A stretch of 64,000 bases of DNA from Tribonema minus (lineage: Eukaryota; Sar; Xanthophyceae; Tribonematales; Tribonemataceae): the NCBI GenBank assembly GCA_017506865.1, contig JAFCMP010000519.1, positions 62,001-126,000 of the forward strand, given 5' to 3'. Position 1 is the first letter of the stretch, and every line of letters begins with the position of its first letter. Made by a program: the position numbers and the translations under genes. Below the pieces are notes generated by a model. The model was not told the origin of the DNA, searched no databases, and saw only the letters and a program-made list of their open reading frames with translations. Positions 37,601 to 48,900 of this stretch are shown piece by piece.

Positions 37601-38265
37601 TCTTGGAAACAGTTTTGGTCTCTATTTATGTACAAGTAATTACGGCTTGACCAGCCATCAGAAGACAATGAAAACACAGGGAACCTTTTTGCAGCCAGTT
37701 TTGTCAGTAAAAGCTTTGAAACAGTCCAAGGATCATTTGTGACGTGAGCACTAAGTAATGTAGCAATGCTAGCCTCGGTGAGCCACACTGTGCGGCCAGC
37801 GTCAGAGAAGTACTTGGCGACGCCAATGGCATGCCCGGCAGTTTCAGTCAGTCACGTTGGACCGCTGCTGTTATTGTGTGTTACTATTCAAGCAGGTGGC
37901 TGTCTTTTTCTCCCTTTTCCGTTACGGGAACAGTGCGCTTGAACAACAGCAGCTGCAAAACACCGGTAACGAGACGCGCCAATGCTTGCAGCAAGCAATG
38001 CTCAAGCGTCTCTCGTTTTCAGTGGCAATTAATACGCGCTTCAAGTCATACAGCTAGCACAAGTCGTGCATACTCTGTGCAGTACATCATTCAAATTACA
38101 CAAACAAATGCTTTTAAAAACTTTATGAGGTAGTCTTCAACTTGAGCTCACCAGCAGCATCTGTGCAACAGACAGCCCTGACTCGCTGCTGTACCACCAC
38201 CTCCGCCCAGGCTTTGGAAAAAAATCGCCACCGCCACCACCACGGTCAAGGTCATGCCCGCCCTC
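16604..38265 (-). CDS. ABCC: ABCC/MRP-type ABC transporter, full length except N-terminal tip
   Basis: Membrane exporter with TMD1-NBD1-TMD2-NBD2 on one chain and no TMD0 recognised (ABCC4/5-like size). Exons: 38265-38152 (tentative), 36728-36669, 36233-36112, 35735-35604, 34809-34727, 34126-34035, 33681-33591, 32952-32808, 32089-32026, 31523-31440, 30917-30821, 30370-30321, 29617-29552, 28980-28851, 28620-28518, 27515-27313, 26975-26714, 26390-26188, 25816-25662, 24946-24698, 23473-23276, 22586-22326, 21129-20863, 20413-20304, 19558-19453, 18994-18887, 17833-17642, 17290-17220, 16787-16604. From 36728 the 28 exons total 3,888 nt, exactly 1,296 codons with the stop. NBD1: Walker A GTIGSGKST, signature VSGGQKAR, Walker B VAVLDDPLSALD, STHQ switch. 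NBD2: GRTGCGKS, IPQD Q-loop, WSAGQRQ, TFVFDEATANVD, IIAHRL. NBD1 lacks the Q-loop Gln (AYCGDRVWI) and the catalytic Glu. Two introns use GC donors. The starting Met exon was not found. Confidence 0.93.
21500..21560. repeat. Telomere-type (TTAGGG) block in ABCC intron
   Basis: Two runs of GGGTTAGGGTTAG, each followed by AAGCGCAGCA, lie in tandem in the intron between the exons ending at 22326 and starting at 21129. On the transcript strand this is CCCTAA. Confidence 0.9.
23640..23672 (-). repeat. Decoy copy of ABCC exon 23473-23276 5' edge
   Basis: The + strand GATGCGCCCCGATGATGT here matches GATGCGCCCCCCTGATGT at the start of the exon 23473-23276. On the minus strand it reads SSGRIM against SGGRII in the exon. 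It lies in the upstream intron about 180 bases before the real junction. Confidence 0.6.
24360..24725 (-). repeat. Tandem copies of ABCC exon 24946-24698 3' edge and donor
   Basis: The last 16 bases of the exon plus its donor (minus strand CTGCGCTTCTTTCAG then GTCAGG) recur exactly in the intron near 24638-24658, with weaker relatives near 24360-24375, 24480-24500 and 24560-24590. Units are about 60 and 110 bases. Several potential 5' splice sites in a row result. Confidence 0.85.
25545..25695 (-). repeat. Tandem duplication of ABCC exon 25816-25662 3' edge and donor
   Basis: Minus strand CTGTTGCCGCAACACTG followed by GTAAGCAGGG at the true exon end is repeated as CTGTTGCCGCAACACTG then GTGAGCAGGG about 95 bases further into the intron. 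Both are usable-looking donors. Confidence 0.9.
26530..26775 (-). repeat. Tandem copies of ABCC exon 26975-26714 3' edge and donor
   Basis: The exon end (minus strand CACAACGACTACAG then GTGACG) and its upstream CCAGCACCAGCACGTC context (plus strand) recur about 115 bases further on as CACAATGACTGCAG then GTGACA, with a third partial copy near 26535. ACTTCAA..TTGAAGT palindromes sit inside the units. Confidence 0.88.
27525..27715 (-). repeat. Duplicated acceptor region of ABCC exon 27515-27313
   Basis: Plus-strand blocks GCACCAGAGGCGACGATTGC (about 27531) and GCACCAGAGGCGATTGCTGA (about 27646) head two ~115 bp units in the intron just upstream of the exon. The far copy still carries a CCAG acceptor-like end followed by GGCTGT, echoing the exon start CGGCTGT. 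Confidence 0.75.
33445..33488. repeat. Head-to-head telomere-type palindrome in ABCC intron
   Basis: TTAGGGTTAGGGTTA is followed within a few bases by CCCTACTAACCCTAACCCTAA, so the two orientations face each other and can fold back. It lies in an intron of the transporter. A separate TTAGGGTTAGGGTT run is at about 33188. Confidence 0.9.
34898..35017. repeat. Head-to-head telomere block between 31-bp direct repeats
   Basis: At 34936-34984 TTAGGGTTAGGTTAGGG runs into four CCCTAA units. The block is bracketed by two copies of TTGGCCGCAACCCTTTCACC... (about 34899-34929 and 34987-35017). It lies in the intron between ABCC exons 35735-35604 and 34809-34727. A smaller TTAGGGTTAGGGTTAACCCTAA is at 35286. 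Confidence 0.9.
37240..37800. other. Possible decayed transposase-like fragment (weak)
   Basis: Within an ABCC 5' intron, a plus-strand frame near 37262 reads TTGLKRHL, like the end of a BED finger, and a minus-strand frame at 37516-37788 reads FSLSSDGWSS, like the hAT-transposase TDGW block. The two lie on opposite strands and no ends are seen, so this is only a hint. Confidence 0.2.
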
Positions 38266-38645
38266 CTATCGAAACACGTACATCAGCACACGATGTCAAA
38301 CCGAAGGATGTGTGGCTGGGAGTGCTGTGGTATGTACTTGTTATTAATGCTCGCTCAGGGCGCAAAAGAGCCCAGATGAATGGTATCTAAGCTCAAGCTG
38401 TACGGAATCTACATGTCGTGTGACAGTCTGAAAGTGTCTCAATGACAACAAAGTGGCATGTACTTATAAATATGATACTCAAAAGTATCGGTCCACACAA
38501 ACAGTGAGGTTCCTGTTCGGCACATTGCGCCTATGCCAGATAGGCGGCAGCCAAAGGTTTCAGCTAGACGACTCCCTTTAGCAATGGAAGGCATGAATTG
38601 GCATTTGCATATATTTTAAGCTTTGTGTGTAGCAATGGATGTGCT

Positions 38646-39756
38646 CTAAACTACAAGATCCATGACGCCAACGAAAGCATGCTGCTCAATCGCAACACCG
38701 GGTTCGTTGCTCTCTGTTGCAATCTTTATGCGGAGAACCATGCTGTCGCTCGCGTACTCAGCTAGGGCAGATACACATGTTGTGCATGTTAGCCAGGCTT
38801 TAAAAAGTAACCCTTCCTCTCGGATGAAGCACGTATCTAACCCACCAGCTTTGCTTCCGCTGGCGTGGAGACACAATCTTTGTTGCACACAATGCTCGTG
38901 GAGCGCTGGGAATCCGTTGAAATATTTGTTACACGCGCGAGTGTTCCAGTGCTGGGACACAGAGCCTTGGTCGTCAGCAATTGTTTACAATAATAGGGTG
39001 AAGGCACTAGCTGCCTGATTGCTGTGTTTCAAACAGGGCATACAAGCTCGCACCTCATCTAGCCGCTTTGAAACAGGCAGCAGGGCCCTGCTTTCATCTG
39101 CGGCCGCCATCCCCTCCGCCACCTCCAGCGTTCCACACACAATCAACTTCAAACAAAACTTCAACATCAACTCAGCGTGACCAACCGAGGGCGAGGCAGC
39201 ATGCGGGCAAGCGAACGCGGGGGCCCCAGGCAAGCGCACAGGCGGGCCAGACACCACCAGAACTCACATTTTTGGGCCCGGGGATGCTGGTAGGCGTCGC
39301 CCACGCCTTGTCCTTCCAGAAGTGCATCAGCCTGGTCATGTGGGTGCAACTGGGCGCCGGACAGATCATGTACGGAAGGCCCTCCTTCTCGCTGGAAGGC
39401 AGGGTCACGTACTCATACGATTTCCCCTCCCTGAAGTCCTTCCTGTCGGTGTGGGGCCACGGTTCGGCCTGCGGTCCAGGCCCGCACAGCAGCAGGAGGT
39501 ACCGGTCACACCTCTGCTCAGGGGACTCGGTCTCTTCCTCGCCCTCCCCCGCCTCCATCGCCCCCGCCGCCCTCCTCATCGGATGCGCCGGCCGGTGCCT
39601 GGGCCGCTGCCGCCGCCGCTTCGCCCCCCTGGTCCTCGTCGTGCTCCTCCTGCCCTGCCTCATCGCCATCCCCGCCATCGCCCCGTCATCGTCTTCATCT
39701 TCGTCGTCCTCTTCATCTTCGTCGTCCTCTTCATCTTCGTGTGCGGCGGCCGGTGA
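38646..39756 (-). CDS. Cys/His-rich protein with acidic N-terminus, unidentified
   Basis: Two exons join in phase 0. Exon 39756-39268 opens after a CTGATCAG acceptor with a run of Asp/Glu (about 20 residues), then a basic patch (TRGAKRRRQRPRHRP), then a globular part reading KSYEYVTLPSSEKEGLPYMI and CPAPSCTHMTRLMHFW, and ends at AAAAAT with a GTGAGT donor. Exon 38951-38646 starts HWNTRACNKYFNGF and ends GVMDLVV at TAG. Cys and His spacing across both exons (CPAPSCTH..H; ACNKYF..HEHC; CTTC) suggests zinc binding. The acidic and basic stretches suggest a nuclear protein. Upstream exon(s) may lie between 39757 and 40500; an internal Met at 39678 is an alternative start. I recognise no family. 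It sits between HPRT and ABCC, all on the minus strand. A plus-strand poly-Ser frame over the acid run is an antisense shadow. Confidence 0.55.
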
Positions 39757-40535
39757 CTGATCAGAGAGAGTGGAGCAGCAGACGGCAAACAGCAGCCTGT
39801 TGCGCTGCGACCACCGGCTCTGTCAAGCACCATGTGTCAACGCACATGACATGATTGCGCACAACAGTCTCAAGTGAGCCGCAGCGCATCCTGCGACAGG
39901 GCTAGTCGACGAGGACTACACGTCATTTCTGGTGTCATCAGAGGAGCACAAATGCATTGCCAGCCCGACACATCACAACTGGTATACGCGGACGCTGGTG
40001 CTGCCGATCATGTATGCAGAACGCAAAGAATGCCAGTGATGCAGCACATGCCATGTGTGCAGAAAACAAAAATGCAAGTGATGCAGCACATGCCAGGACC
40101 ACAGAGGCACAGCCATGTGTTGAGTGACATTTCTTTCGTGTATCCTCTGCAGCGCATGAGTGAGGGGCACTCAGCGCTAGGGCAAGGATAAGGCAGAAAA
40201 CCAACGATCGTGCGACGCTTGTACCGCCGTCGCATGCCACTGCTGACAGCACTCGGGCTGTGAACGTGCCTCGCTGTACACTGTGCTGCGCACTGCTCTC
40301 GCGCACGCCGGTCGCTTTCAAGTTGACCAGCAGCGCCACCCCCCTTACGCCTTACATACATGTCGGGAGGCAGCCAACACTCCATCCCACACCATTGTGT
40401 CTGTAAACGCTCTGGCAGTGGGCCAGTACCTGGCGGTATTGGGTCACCCTTGCCGCCAACTGACGCCCACTTGGAGTTGCTGAAGCAGATGAAGGTGATC
40501 TAGACGCCACTGTGTGGCCATCTGGCGCAGTCATA

Positions 40536-43500
40536 CTACTCAAAGGACTGGCCTTTGAACTTGGCTATGCCGGCTTCAGAGATGACGCATAGGTGGAGCA
40601 TATCCCTGTAAAACTCATCAAAGTCCAGGCAGTATCCCACAACAAACCTGCACGCAAAGGGCAGCGGCAAAGTCAAATGTGAGTGAGAGCAGCTGGCGTA
40701 CTTGCCAAGCAGCTTGAACCAGTACCAGTGCACATGATACTTGAAGCAGATTTGCCCGCTGCCCTTGCATTCACTCTCATCCGAATCATGCCAAGCGCAT
40801 CGTTCAAGCCGCTTACCAGTCATCACCAGTAATGGATGGACGCATGGCGGCACACGTACATGGCTGCGGTGGCTGCATCTGGCATGGAGTCCGTGCACAA
40901 TGCGAACGTGTATGTAGCACCAGCAACAGCTACACGTGGCCTCACATGGCGCCTTGACACTAAATGTATGATGATAGAACTGGTGGAACTATGCGTAGGC
41001 CACTTCTGTCCAATGCTGGCCACACTTGTAGTGCGCTTATTGACAAATTGTACACAATGCATCAGGCTGACAGAAGCGATCAGAGCAATTCATCAGCCAG
41101 CCACGGCCCTATATGTGCTCACTGAACAACTGCACAATAACACATCTCTGCAGACACCATCCGCTGAATGGCACAGCAAAATTACGCGGGAGTATGCCTG
41201 TCCAAATGATAAGCAGGTGTACATGCATGGCATGCATTCAGACTTCAACATGTGTGTACACTGTCCTTCAAGACCACTCACTTGTCGGGTATGCTGCGAT
41301 AGGCAGCACATGCGACACGCAGCCAAGGCAGCAGCGGCAGCAACAGAATGAACAAGTGTGTAAATCAGTTGAGCCATCACAAATCGTCAGGTTGGGCAGA
41401 ATAGCAAGGAAACTGACGATGGCAGGCATTGATGAGCAGGATGTCATGACCCCTCACTGCAGTTTGGTGACATGGCAGAAATAAGTGACCAGAAATGTAC
41501 ATGACTGTCACTGCAATCTGGTGACAGCACTACTACGCCGAACATGTATACCCCAGCGGACTCAAAAAGCATGACTAGTGTCCATTGGAGAGATATGGGA
41601 TCGAGTCTACTCCGGCAGTGCAGGTTTGCGCATGCTGCAACAAATCAATGGGACGAACTATAAGTGGCTGCGTGGTACAGTGTGCAGCCTCGGCCAGCGT
41701 GAAAGCGGCCATTGGCAACCCAACATGGAACGCATGTAACGCTACTAAACAGCAGTTGCAGTTACTCGCTGTAAGCATTTGAAGCTTTTTTTTGAAATCA
41801 CTGCACAAGCAGATTCCAATGTCATGCTGGCCGTCTACCAAAGTAGCCTTAGGGTTATGTCAAGGTCAAAACCTCTGCCAAGCAGTGCAAGGTGACAAGC
41901 CAACCTGCGACATGGTTTCATGGCCAGAAAATCTGGTGGCCACTTGAACCACCGCAAGCCTGAGGTTTGTTGAGTATCATCGAAAGGTATGCACACATTT
42001 ATCAGTAGTTTGCGGCACAACATGTTACCTGAAGCCCACGTAGTTTGCCTTGAAGCCTGACGATCGTTCCGTGCGCTTCTCAAGCAGTGACGCGACCTTG
42101 AGGCTTTTGGGAGACTGCTCGCGTAGTATTGGCAACAACGCCTGCATGGTATTGCCTGCAAATAGCATGATGCATAGGGCACACAGAAACACTCAGACTC
42201 AGGTTGCAGAAGATCATCACAATTACAGCATTCCATCAGGCCTGTAGCTGCCTGAGGTTAGAGCACAAGGGCCCTTCACAGATTCTCAATGACACCAAAG
42301 TGCTAGCCTCGCTTATGGTTAGGTTGGGACTGCTGCACGAGCCACACATGGCGTTGAGCATGTTGGTCTTGACGGTTGACAAAGAAGCTACTTCAGGTGG
42401 TTTCATGTTTGTTGAGCGTTGTGGCGCACCTCACATGCCTACCCTCCCTACCTCGCATACAATGCCATAAGCCCCATGAGTTCCATTGAAGTACGTGTCT
42501 CAGCAACTGATTGCAGACATGTGTTTTGACCAAGCCATAGATACAACGGCCGTTACCATGTACTATACATGCATACCTTCAACAGCACAGAGATTGACCA
42601 CTTCAAGTGCATCTGTTGGCACCTTGACATGCCGTTGCTAGGGTGGCGAGCAATGCACCTGTCGGCGGTGATGGCAGCAAACAGCTGATTTACCGATGAG
42701 GACACACTCTCGGTTTGGCAGACCGCTCTGTTGAGTGAAACACAACTTTTCGTAGATATGCGAAGTGTTGTCACTAATGAATGTGATCCACAACAAGGCA
42801 AGACTGAAGTCATCATGACAATCAGCAGGGTCGCAGCACGCAATAGTTCAACACTGTGACAAAGGTCAACGTGCCCGACACACAGGTCTTAATGTGTGAC
42901 TTTGATAGAAGAACCTCTAAAGTTGGGGAAGCCTACAGCAAGCCCGATGTGGCCGGACCACTTTTGTTGCTATGTTGATTGGGCAGCAGAAAACTTCAGC
43001 TCCAAAGTCTGGCATGAAGTTTGAAATGAAGCTGGGCAATGTGCCGGCGTCAAACAATGGACAGTGACCACCGATTCAGCAAGAACCAAAATCCAAAGTA
43101 CGGGCAAAACATGTTCATAAACTGTAATTGCTGCACCAGAAACCCTGGCTGCACTGTTGCTGTGGAAGTTAGCTTCTGGACATCATCAGCTCCTGGGTTA
43201 ATTACCAGATGCGTCCTGGAAAAGCTACTAAGCTAAAAGTGTCAACAATTAATGCTGTGCACTCTGCATGAAAAACAGCACACCTGATCAACCGAGGATA
43301 TCAGTCACTAGCAGCGATGGCATCTGCTTGCGTTACCAACAACACATTCATCCAAACTCAGAATGGAAGCGCAGGTGAAACTCCATGAAACTACTTGGCT
43401 GTGACTTCTCACATGGACCAATCACATTACAGAATAATATTGAGAATATGCACCACCTCACAGTGTAACCTGGGCCAGAGCACTGATTTACAATACGCAA

Positions 43501-45548
43501 TTTGGGAATGTTGTTAAGAGTTGATCGTCAGTGCGCATTGAGGCACTGTTTGTCAAAAGGTACACACAGATTCTGGCAGCAAGCTTGACATTGACCACGT
43601 GGACTTGTTCCCGTCCCACGCGATAACTAATAAGATGCGCCAGAGGGATCACCTATGCAGATTCTGGTAGTAAGCTTGACATCTACCATATGGGCATTTT
43701 CACACCCTAAGTGAGATTAATAAGATGCGCAGCTCACCTATGCAGACTCTGGTAGCAAGCTTGACATTAACCATGCGGGCTTCATACACCCCAAGCAAGA
43801 CTTAATAAGGTGCGCCACTCACCTGTGTCAATGATATCCTCCACCAGCAGCACATTTCTGCCTTTCAAGCGCGACATGTCCCCCCCAATGATCTGGCACT
43901 CGCGGCTGCTCTGCGTGCCCACATACGACTTGACGCGGATGAAGTCGTACGTGAACGGCACGTAGATCTCATCGTTGAACTCTGCAAAGTTCCGCAGCGA
44001 CTGCAGCAGGTCCTGGAAGAACGCGTTCCCTCCCTTCAAAACGCACACGAGGTGTATGGTCTCCGCTCCATAGTCAGCGCGGATGTCCTGCACAAGGCCA
44101 CGATGCAGCGTGACAGTAGGCACGTCGTGTTGAATCAGAGAGCGGTGCATAAGCTGTCTGGTGCACATGAAACACATAAGCTGTATGGTGCACATGAAAA
44201 CACATGTTTCATCTGCACCATACAGCTTATGCACCATTTCAACATGTTGATGCTGTTTAGACGACAGGCACTTGGCATATACCTGCAGCTGCGTGGCGTG
44301 CAGAGACCTTGAGTACTGCTGCTGACTCTGCTGCAAACAGATGTTGTGGCAGTGCAGCACATAATGATACGACACATGCACACAACAAGAGCAATGAGGC
44401 TCCAACACACCATGCGTTGCAGCCATGCTAATGTTTTCATGAAAGGACGACACTGTAGCGCGATCACATCGACAGCATCTTGAGCCGCTAGGAAATGATT
44501 TGTTTAAAAAAGCATACTTGAAAGCATTGTTGCACTCTGGCGAAGTGAGAAGTGTCGTACCCGTGCCATCTTCTTCACCCGGTCCTGTATGAGACCTCCA
44601 GGGATCATCCTGAACACACAAGTCAGCACACAAGAATGCAGCTCGTAAGCGCTGGCGAGTGGCTGACATCGCGTACGCCACCTCTGCTCACACGTGACTA
44701 GTATCGTCGCCAAATGAGCTGCAGCTTTGGCTATGACACTTGCCCAGCAGCTGTGCAGGCAAACACCCAGCAATACCATGATGCCGCCTCCCATGTGGTA
44801 CAAGCCATGTGTATGTACAGTGGTATGCAGTGGAGGCAAACCTCAGCACTCGGGGCATACACTCACACATCAACTCACACATTCTCCAGCGTGCCAGCGT
44901 AGTGATTCGGTATAAGCAAGTCCTCCAGCTTATACATATGGTCCTCCTGCAGAGCAAGAGCGGATTGTATATTGTGCATACATTGATGAGGACAGTTAGC
45001 GCACAGCTCAGCGTATGTTAAGCTTGTCTCCATGCAGTGCCCAAGAAGTTCATGTCTCTATGGGATTCAGGAGTTGCTGCCTCCACCAAACAAAAGCAAC
45101 TCTTTGCGCAGTGAGGCCGACAGGACACATGAGGTGTAGTGGTTTTCACAGAGAATTGCCATAACACGTTCGGAGCTGGGCGCTGTCAAATGAAACACTG
45201 CAGCAGATCTGACACGATTAGGTCGCCTGTGCGGGAGGGGTTTCGAAAAGTGGCAGTTGCCCGACGCTTTTCGCATGTGAGGATGCTGTGCTGCACATGA
45301 TGTCAATGAATACACACTGCGACTGCTGTTAAAGCCTTTCACATAAGTCTGCATGCAGATGCACATCGCCGCTGGTACATGCCAAGCGCCCCGCGTTCAC
45401 AACAATTGTGTGTGACCAGCTTGTCTGCTCAAGGTCAAAGACGCTGCGTACGACCAGATACTGTTCAGCTCACCGTGATCATGATAGGCGGCCGCCTGCT
45501 CGCCTCCACCGCGCTGCTGTCGTGCTCATCCGGCTTCGGCGCTGACAT
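40536..45548 (-). CDS. HPRT: Hypoxanthine(-guanine) phosphoribosyltransferase
   Basis: Purine-salvage enzyme that transfers phosphoribose from PRPP to hypoxanthine/guanine in the cytosol. Seven exons: 45548-45474, 44946-44879, 44609-44561, 44087-43823, 42155-42029, 41293-41282, 40647-40536. They total 708 nt, giving 235 residues plus TAG, close to the human length of 218. Every phase agrees. Seen in order: Met with a short variable lead ([10 protein letters not shown]), [30 protein letters not shown], the VLKGG loop, [13 protein letters not shown] (flexible catalytic loop), [13 protein letters not shown] (PRPP-binding motif), SLLEKRTER, then [20 protein letters not shown] and a short tail. 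IPDK comes from a 12-nt microexon. Intron 4 carries tandem donor copies; intron 3 carries a strong hairpin. The gene is head-to-head with TRAPPC5, 384 bp apart. Confidence 0.96.
41282..41293 (-). other. HPRT: 12-nt microexon of HPRT (encodes IPDK junction)
   Basis: On the minus strand CATACCCGACAA is preceded by TATCGCAG and followed by GTGAGTGG. The preceding exon ends in phase 2 (AG) and the next begins with G, so the microexon gives AG-C, ATA, CCC, GAC, AA-G: S-I-P-D-K. Without it the protein would read GFRFVVGY and lack four residues that the family places before FVVGY. Confidence 0.9.
43555..43830 (-). repeat. Tandem copies of HPRT exon 4 donor region
   Basis: Units of about 75-90 bases, each with AGCTTGACAT and TTAATAAGRTGCGC on the plus strand. 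Three of them carry an AG then GTGA- donor on the minus strand: the true ACACAG/GTGAGT, then CATAG/GTGAGC, then CATAG/GTGATC. They stack into the intron from the exon end at 43823. Confidence 0.88.
44174..44232. repeat. Inverted repeat (hairpin) in HPRT intron 3
   Basis: ATAAGCTGTATGGTGCACATGAAA faces TTTCATCTGCACCATACAGCTTAT across a loop of a few bases, giving a stem of over 20 base pairs with one mismatch or bulge. A second, weaker direct copy of the left arm precedes it at about 44150. Confidence 0.88.
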
Positions 45549-45932
45549 GGTTTTGCCTTGTGGCCACCGATTGCGCACAGTTGTGCAGACAACTGCCAGG
45601 CAGCTGCTATTCCAGCAAAGTTACCGGCTCGGTAGAACGCAGAGATTACTGCTGGCGCAGATGTTGTCTGCTCTCCGCCAGAGTGCGAGACAGGGCTGTG
45701 TTTCAACGGCGCCAAAATTGACACTTCAACACCAACTTGAACATGAAACAAACACACACACTGTACAGCTGTTCCAGCCACAGCCACCATCATTGTAACA
45801 GTCCTTGCGCAAAGCAGCAGCCACACTGTTGAGTTGCTCGAGATCTGCTCCATCAAGTTCACAAGGCTGGTGTGATTTGCCGAAGATCACTCCTGAAAGC
45901 GAGTAGAACTGGATTGCAAGACTTTGGTGACA
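45549..45932. promoter_or_regulatory. Shared head-to-head promoter region, HPRT and TRAPPC5
   Basis: Only 384 bp separate the two start codons, which point away from each other. Both 5' UTRs and promoters must share it. I see no clear TATA box. The ACTTCAACACCAACTTGAAC element near 45722 is one of the window's recurring ACTTC/GAAGT-type inverted motifs. Confidence 0.6.
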
Positions 45933-48900
45933 ATGGCAGCTCCTGGGCAGCGGCTGCACATTTTGGACAGGAAAATTGCGGTGCCGGGCTCCAGTTATGC
46001 ATATCCCACAACCAGAGACACCAGGGTGGGCATTGTGTCCGCCTCCTCCAACGCATACGCTGCAGCAGGAGGGCGAACGACAGAGGTGGGTGATAACCTG
46101 AACTAGCGCATAGGTCGTGAGCATGACAAGCTGTGTGCATACTTTGGTCCTCTGTGTGTATAATGTCTTCATCAACCTTTTACTGCCTTGGTACGTTCAT
46201 CTTGCTAAGCAAGGTGGCGAGGCACGTGCAGGAACAACACCACTCTTATGACAGCGCAGAAGATGTTGGTATGACAGAGACCATCATTCCGCCATGCGGC
46301 GGGTAGTGGCCCGTCATGAAATTCGTTAGTCCAACATAGCCTGGCAGGTACACGTTTACTCCCCGCACCAGCTGTAACCCAACAGCAGCAAGCTGACCGA
46401 TCACCCCGATACAAATCAAATCAGGCTCTCCTCAGCAACCTCCACTTTCTGATGATCACTATTCATAGGTGTAACTGGATGCATCGCCGCTGGGCCCTGT
46501 CAGGGCCTCAATTCTGCAAGTGCAGGTGTGCATGGCCCCCGTCACTGCACTGTTGCACACAAGCATACCCATGCGTATTTCACAAACAACAGTGGCAGCA
46601 GTGCACGTGCAGCACCATTCTGCACATTATCTGTCTGATTCAATTCATGAATGTCTGCCATCGCTGCCCTCCATCGCTAATTCTATCTCCAGGTCAGCCT
46701 GAGCGCGTTTAGTTTCTTGCTAAGCGAGATGGTTCAGCACGTGCAGGCGCGTGTAACTTCAATCGATGCTCTGGAGCGGCGACTGGAAGAGGCGGGGTAT
46801 GCAGTGGGCCTCAGGGTGCTGGAGCTGCAGCAGTTCCGCGACAAGTCTGTGGGAAAGCGGAAAACGCGGCTACTTCAGGTGACTGCCTCATCACACAGGT
46901 GTTCTAGCTCCTACTGTAAGACATGGTAGGCATGCTGTACCGTCACATACACGAAGGTTGTGAGGCGGCCATGCCCTTCATACAGTACATAATTGTCATG
47001 TCAACATAAGGGTTGGGTGGCATAGAGTGCACTTGAACACTGCACTTAAAATTGGACCAGAAGTTGTCCTGCGCAGTTTGGAGTGCATGTGATCTGTAGA
47101 TGTCATGTGTGCTTGTGATCGGTGCTGCCTTGCTTGCCATCTCCAACGTACCTCACAGGTGTCTGTGTGTTTGATGCTGACTGTGAATGGTACTTCAATA
47201 TGTTATCTCAAGATAGCTTTGTCGTTGGAGTAAGCATACTCCCAAGCACGTGGGCAAGCATCTCTGCTCAAGCAGTCGATTACCAAAAACATGTCATTGG
47301 TCCAGTTCTGTTCTTCCCTCAACGTTTCTGCGCCAACATGGTGCCTAACGTGAGCGCTGGCTAGTGGTGAGCACAAAAGTTGATTCAACTTCTTGTTGAA
47401 GCTGGACTGACGGTCATGCGAAACCCACACTTCTGCATCTCTGTGCACCAACGATGCTGGCACTACAGAGAGTGAGCGCGGACATTTGTCTCTTGCAGTT
47501 TTTGTTGAAGTTACATATCGCAATTGCCACGCAATCAATCACCGCTTTTGTGTATCTACATATGCGTCGAATCGACTATGCAGGCACTGGGTCAGCGCTG
47601 ACATGTGTCTATGAAGTTCTTGTTGAAGTTACACAGTGCGAGCGCCATGCAATCAGTCACCGCCTTTGTGTATCTTTATATGCGGCGAATTGACTATGCA
47701 GGCACTACAGTGTGTGAGCGCTGACATGTGTCTCTTGAAGTTTTTGTTGAAGTTACGTATCGCGATCGCCATGCAATCAATCTCCGCCTTTGTGTATCCA
47801 CACATGCATTGAATTGATAATGCAGGCAATACAGTGGGTGAGCGCTGATATGTGTCTGTTGAAGTTACATAGCGCGATCGCCAAGTGATTAATCAGTCAC
47901 TGCATTTGTGTTTCTCTGCATCAACAATGCAGGCACTGCAGTGGGTGAGCGCTGACATGTGGCGAGCGCTGTTTGGCAAGACGGCAGACTCGCTGGAGCG
48001 TTCCACGGAAAACGCCGACGAGTACATGATACACGAGCTGCAGCCCATCACCAACGTCTTTGTGAGCGTGCCGCCAGATTTAGGGCAGGTGGGTCCCGCA
48101 CGCATACATAGGGTTAGGGTTAGGATTCAGGCTAGGGTTTATGACTTGACCTCCCTTAGAGGCAAGCACACTGAGCGTGTTTGCACCATCCATGCCCATT
48201 TCTGACTGTGCTGTGAGCTTTCTTGCACATGATGCAGAGCCCCGCTACCTGACATTAGAGCGAGGTTGAGGTGAAGTTACTGCACCTAAAGTTATGGAAA
48301 GAGTTAGGATTAGCGTGCGCTCATGCGTTGCAGCACAAAGCAAACACCACCCGTGAGCGGCGCGCGAATACCTACGGTATACACACGTGCATGCGTATAC
48401 TGCATTGGTGGGCCGCGGGTGGCAGCCATGTGTGTGTGAGCATTGATAAAATGTGAGCATTGATAAAATGTGAGCATTGATAAAATTCATGTCATCGTCC
48501 ACACAAGCTGTTCATTAGCCTATCCCAGTGCGCTGCTCAATCAGCGCTGCTTCTTGCCGCCGTTACTGTAGCCTCTCACACAGTATCATCAATCCACAGA
48601 CACTACCAGCCATGGCTTGACACATCAGGCTGGTAGTGTCTGTGGTCATCTTTGCTATCGCCCATCAGTACATTGTGCTATGCAGTGAGAAGTGCCGGTT
48701 TTGTCGCTCACTATGCGTGACTTGTGCTGTGTGCTGTGCGTGCAGCTGAACTGCGCGGCGTATATAGCAGGCATCATCGCCGGTGCGCTGGACGGAGCAT
48801 GCTTTGTAAGTACACCGTACGGTAGCATAGGTGAACCCTCAACAAACAGTTGAACTATTTGTTGAAGTTCTTGATCGCTAGTGCAGCGCGTGCATTCTAA

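Noticed and set aside
37240..37800. A complete hAT transposon
   Set aside because: Only two weak motif resemblances on opposite strands; no terminal inverted repeats or target duplication.
39068..39760. Plus-strand 230-codon frame ending in poly-Ser
   Set aside because: Poly-Ser is the reverse of the minus-strand Asp/Glu run; the minus strand has a clean acceptor, donor and phase agreement.
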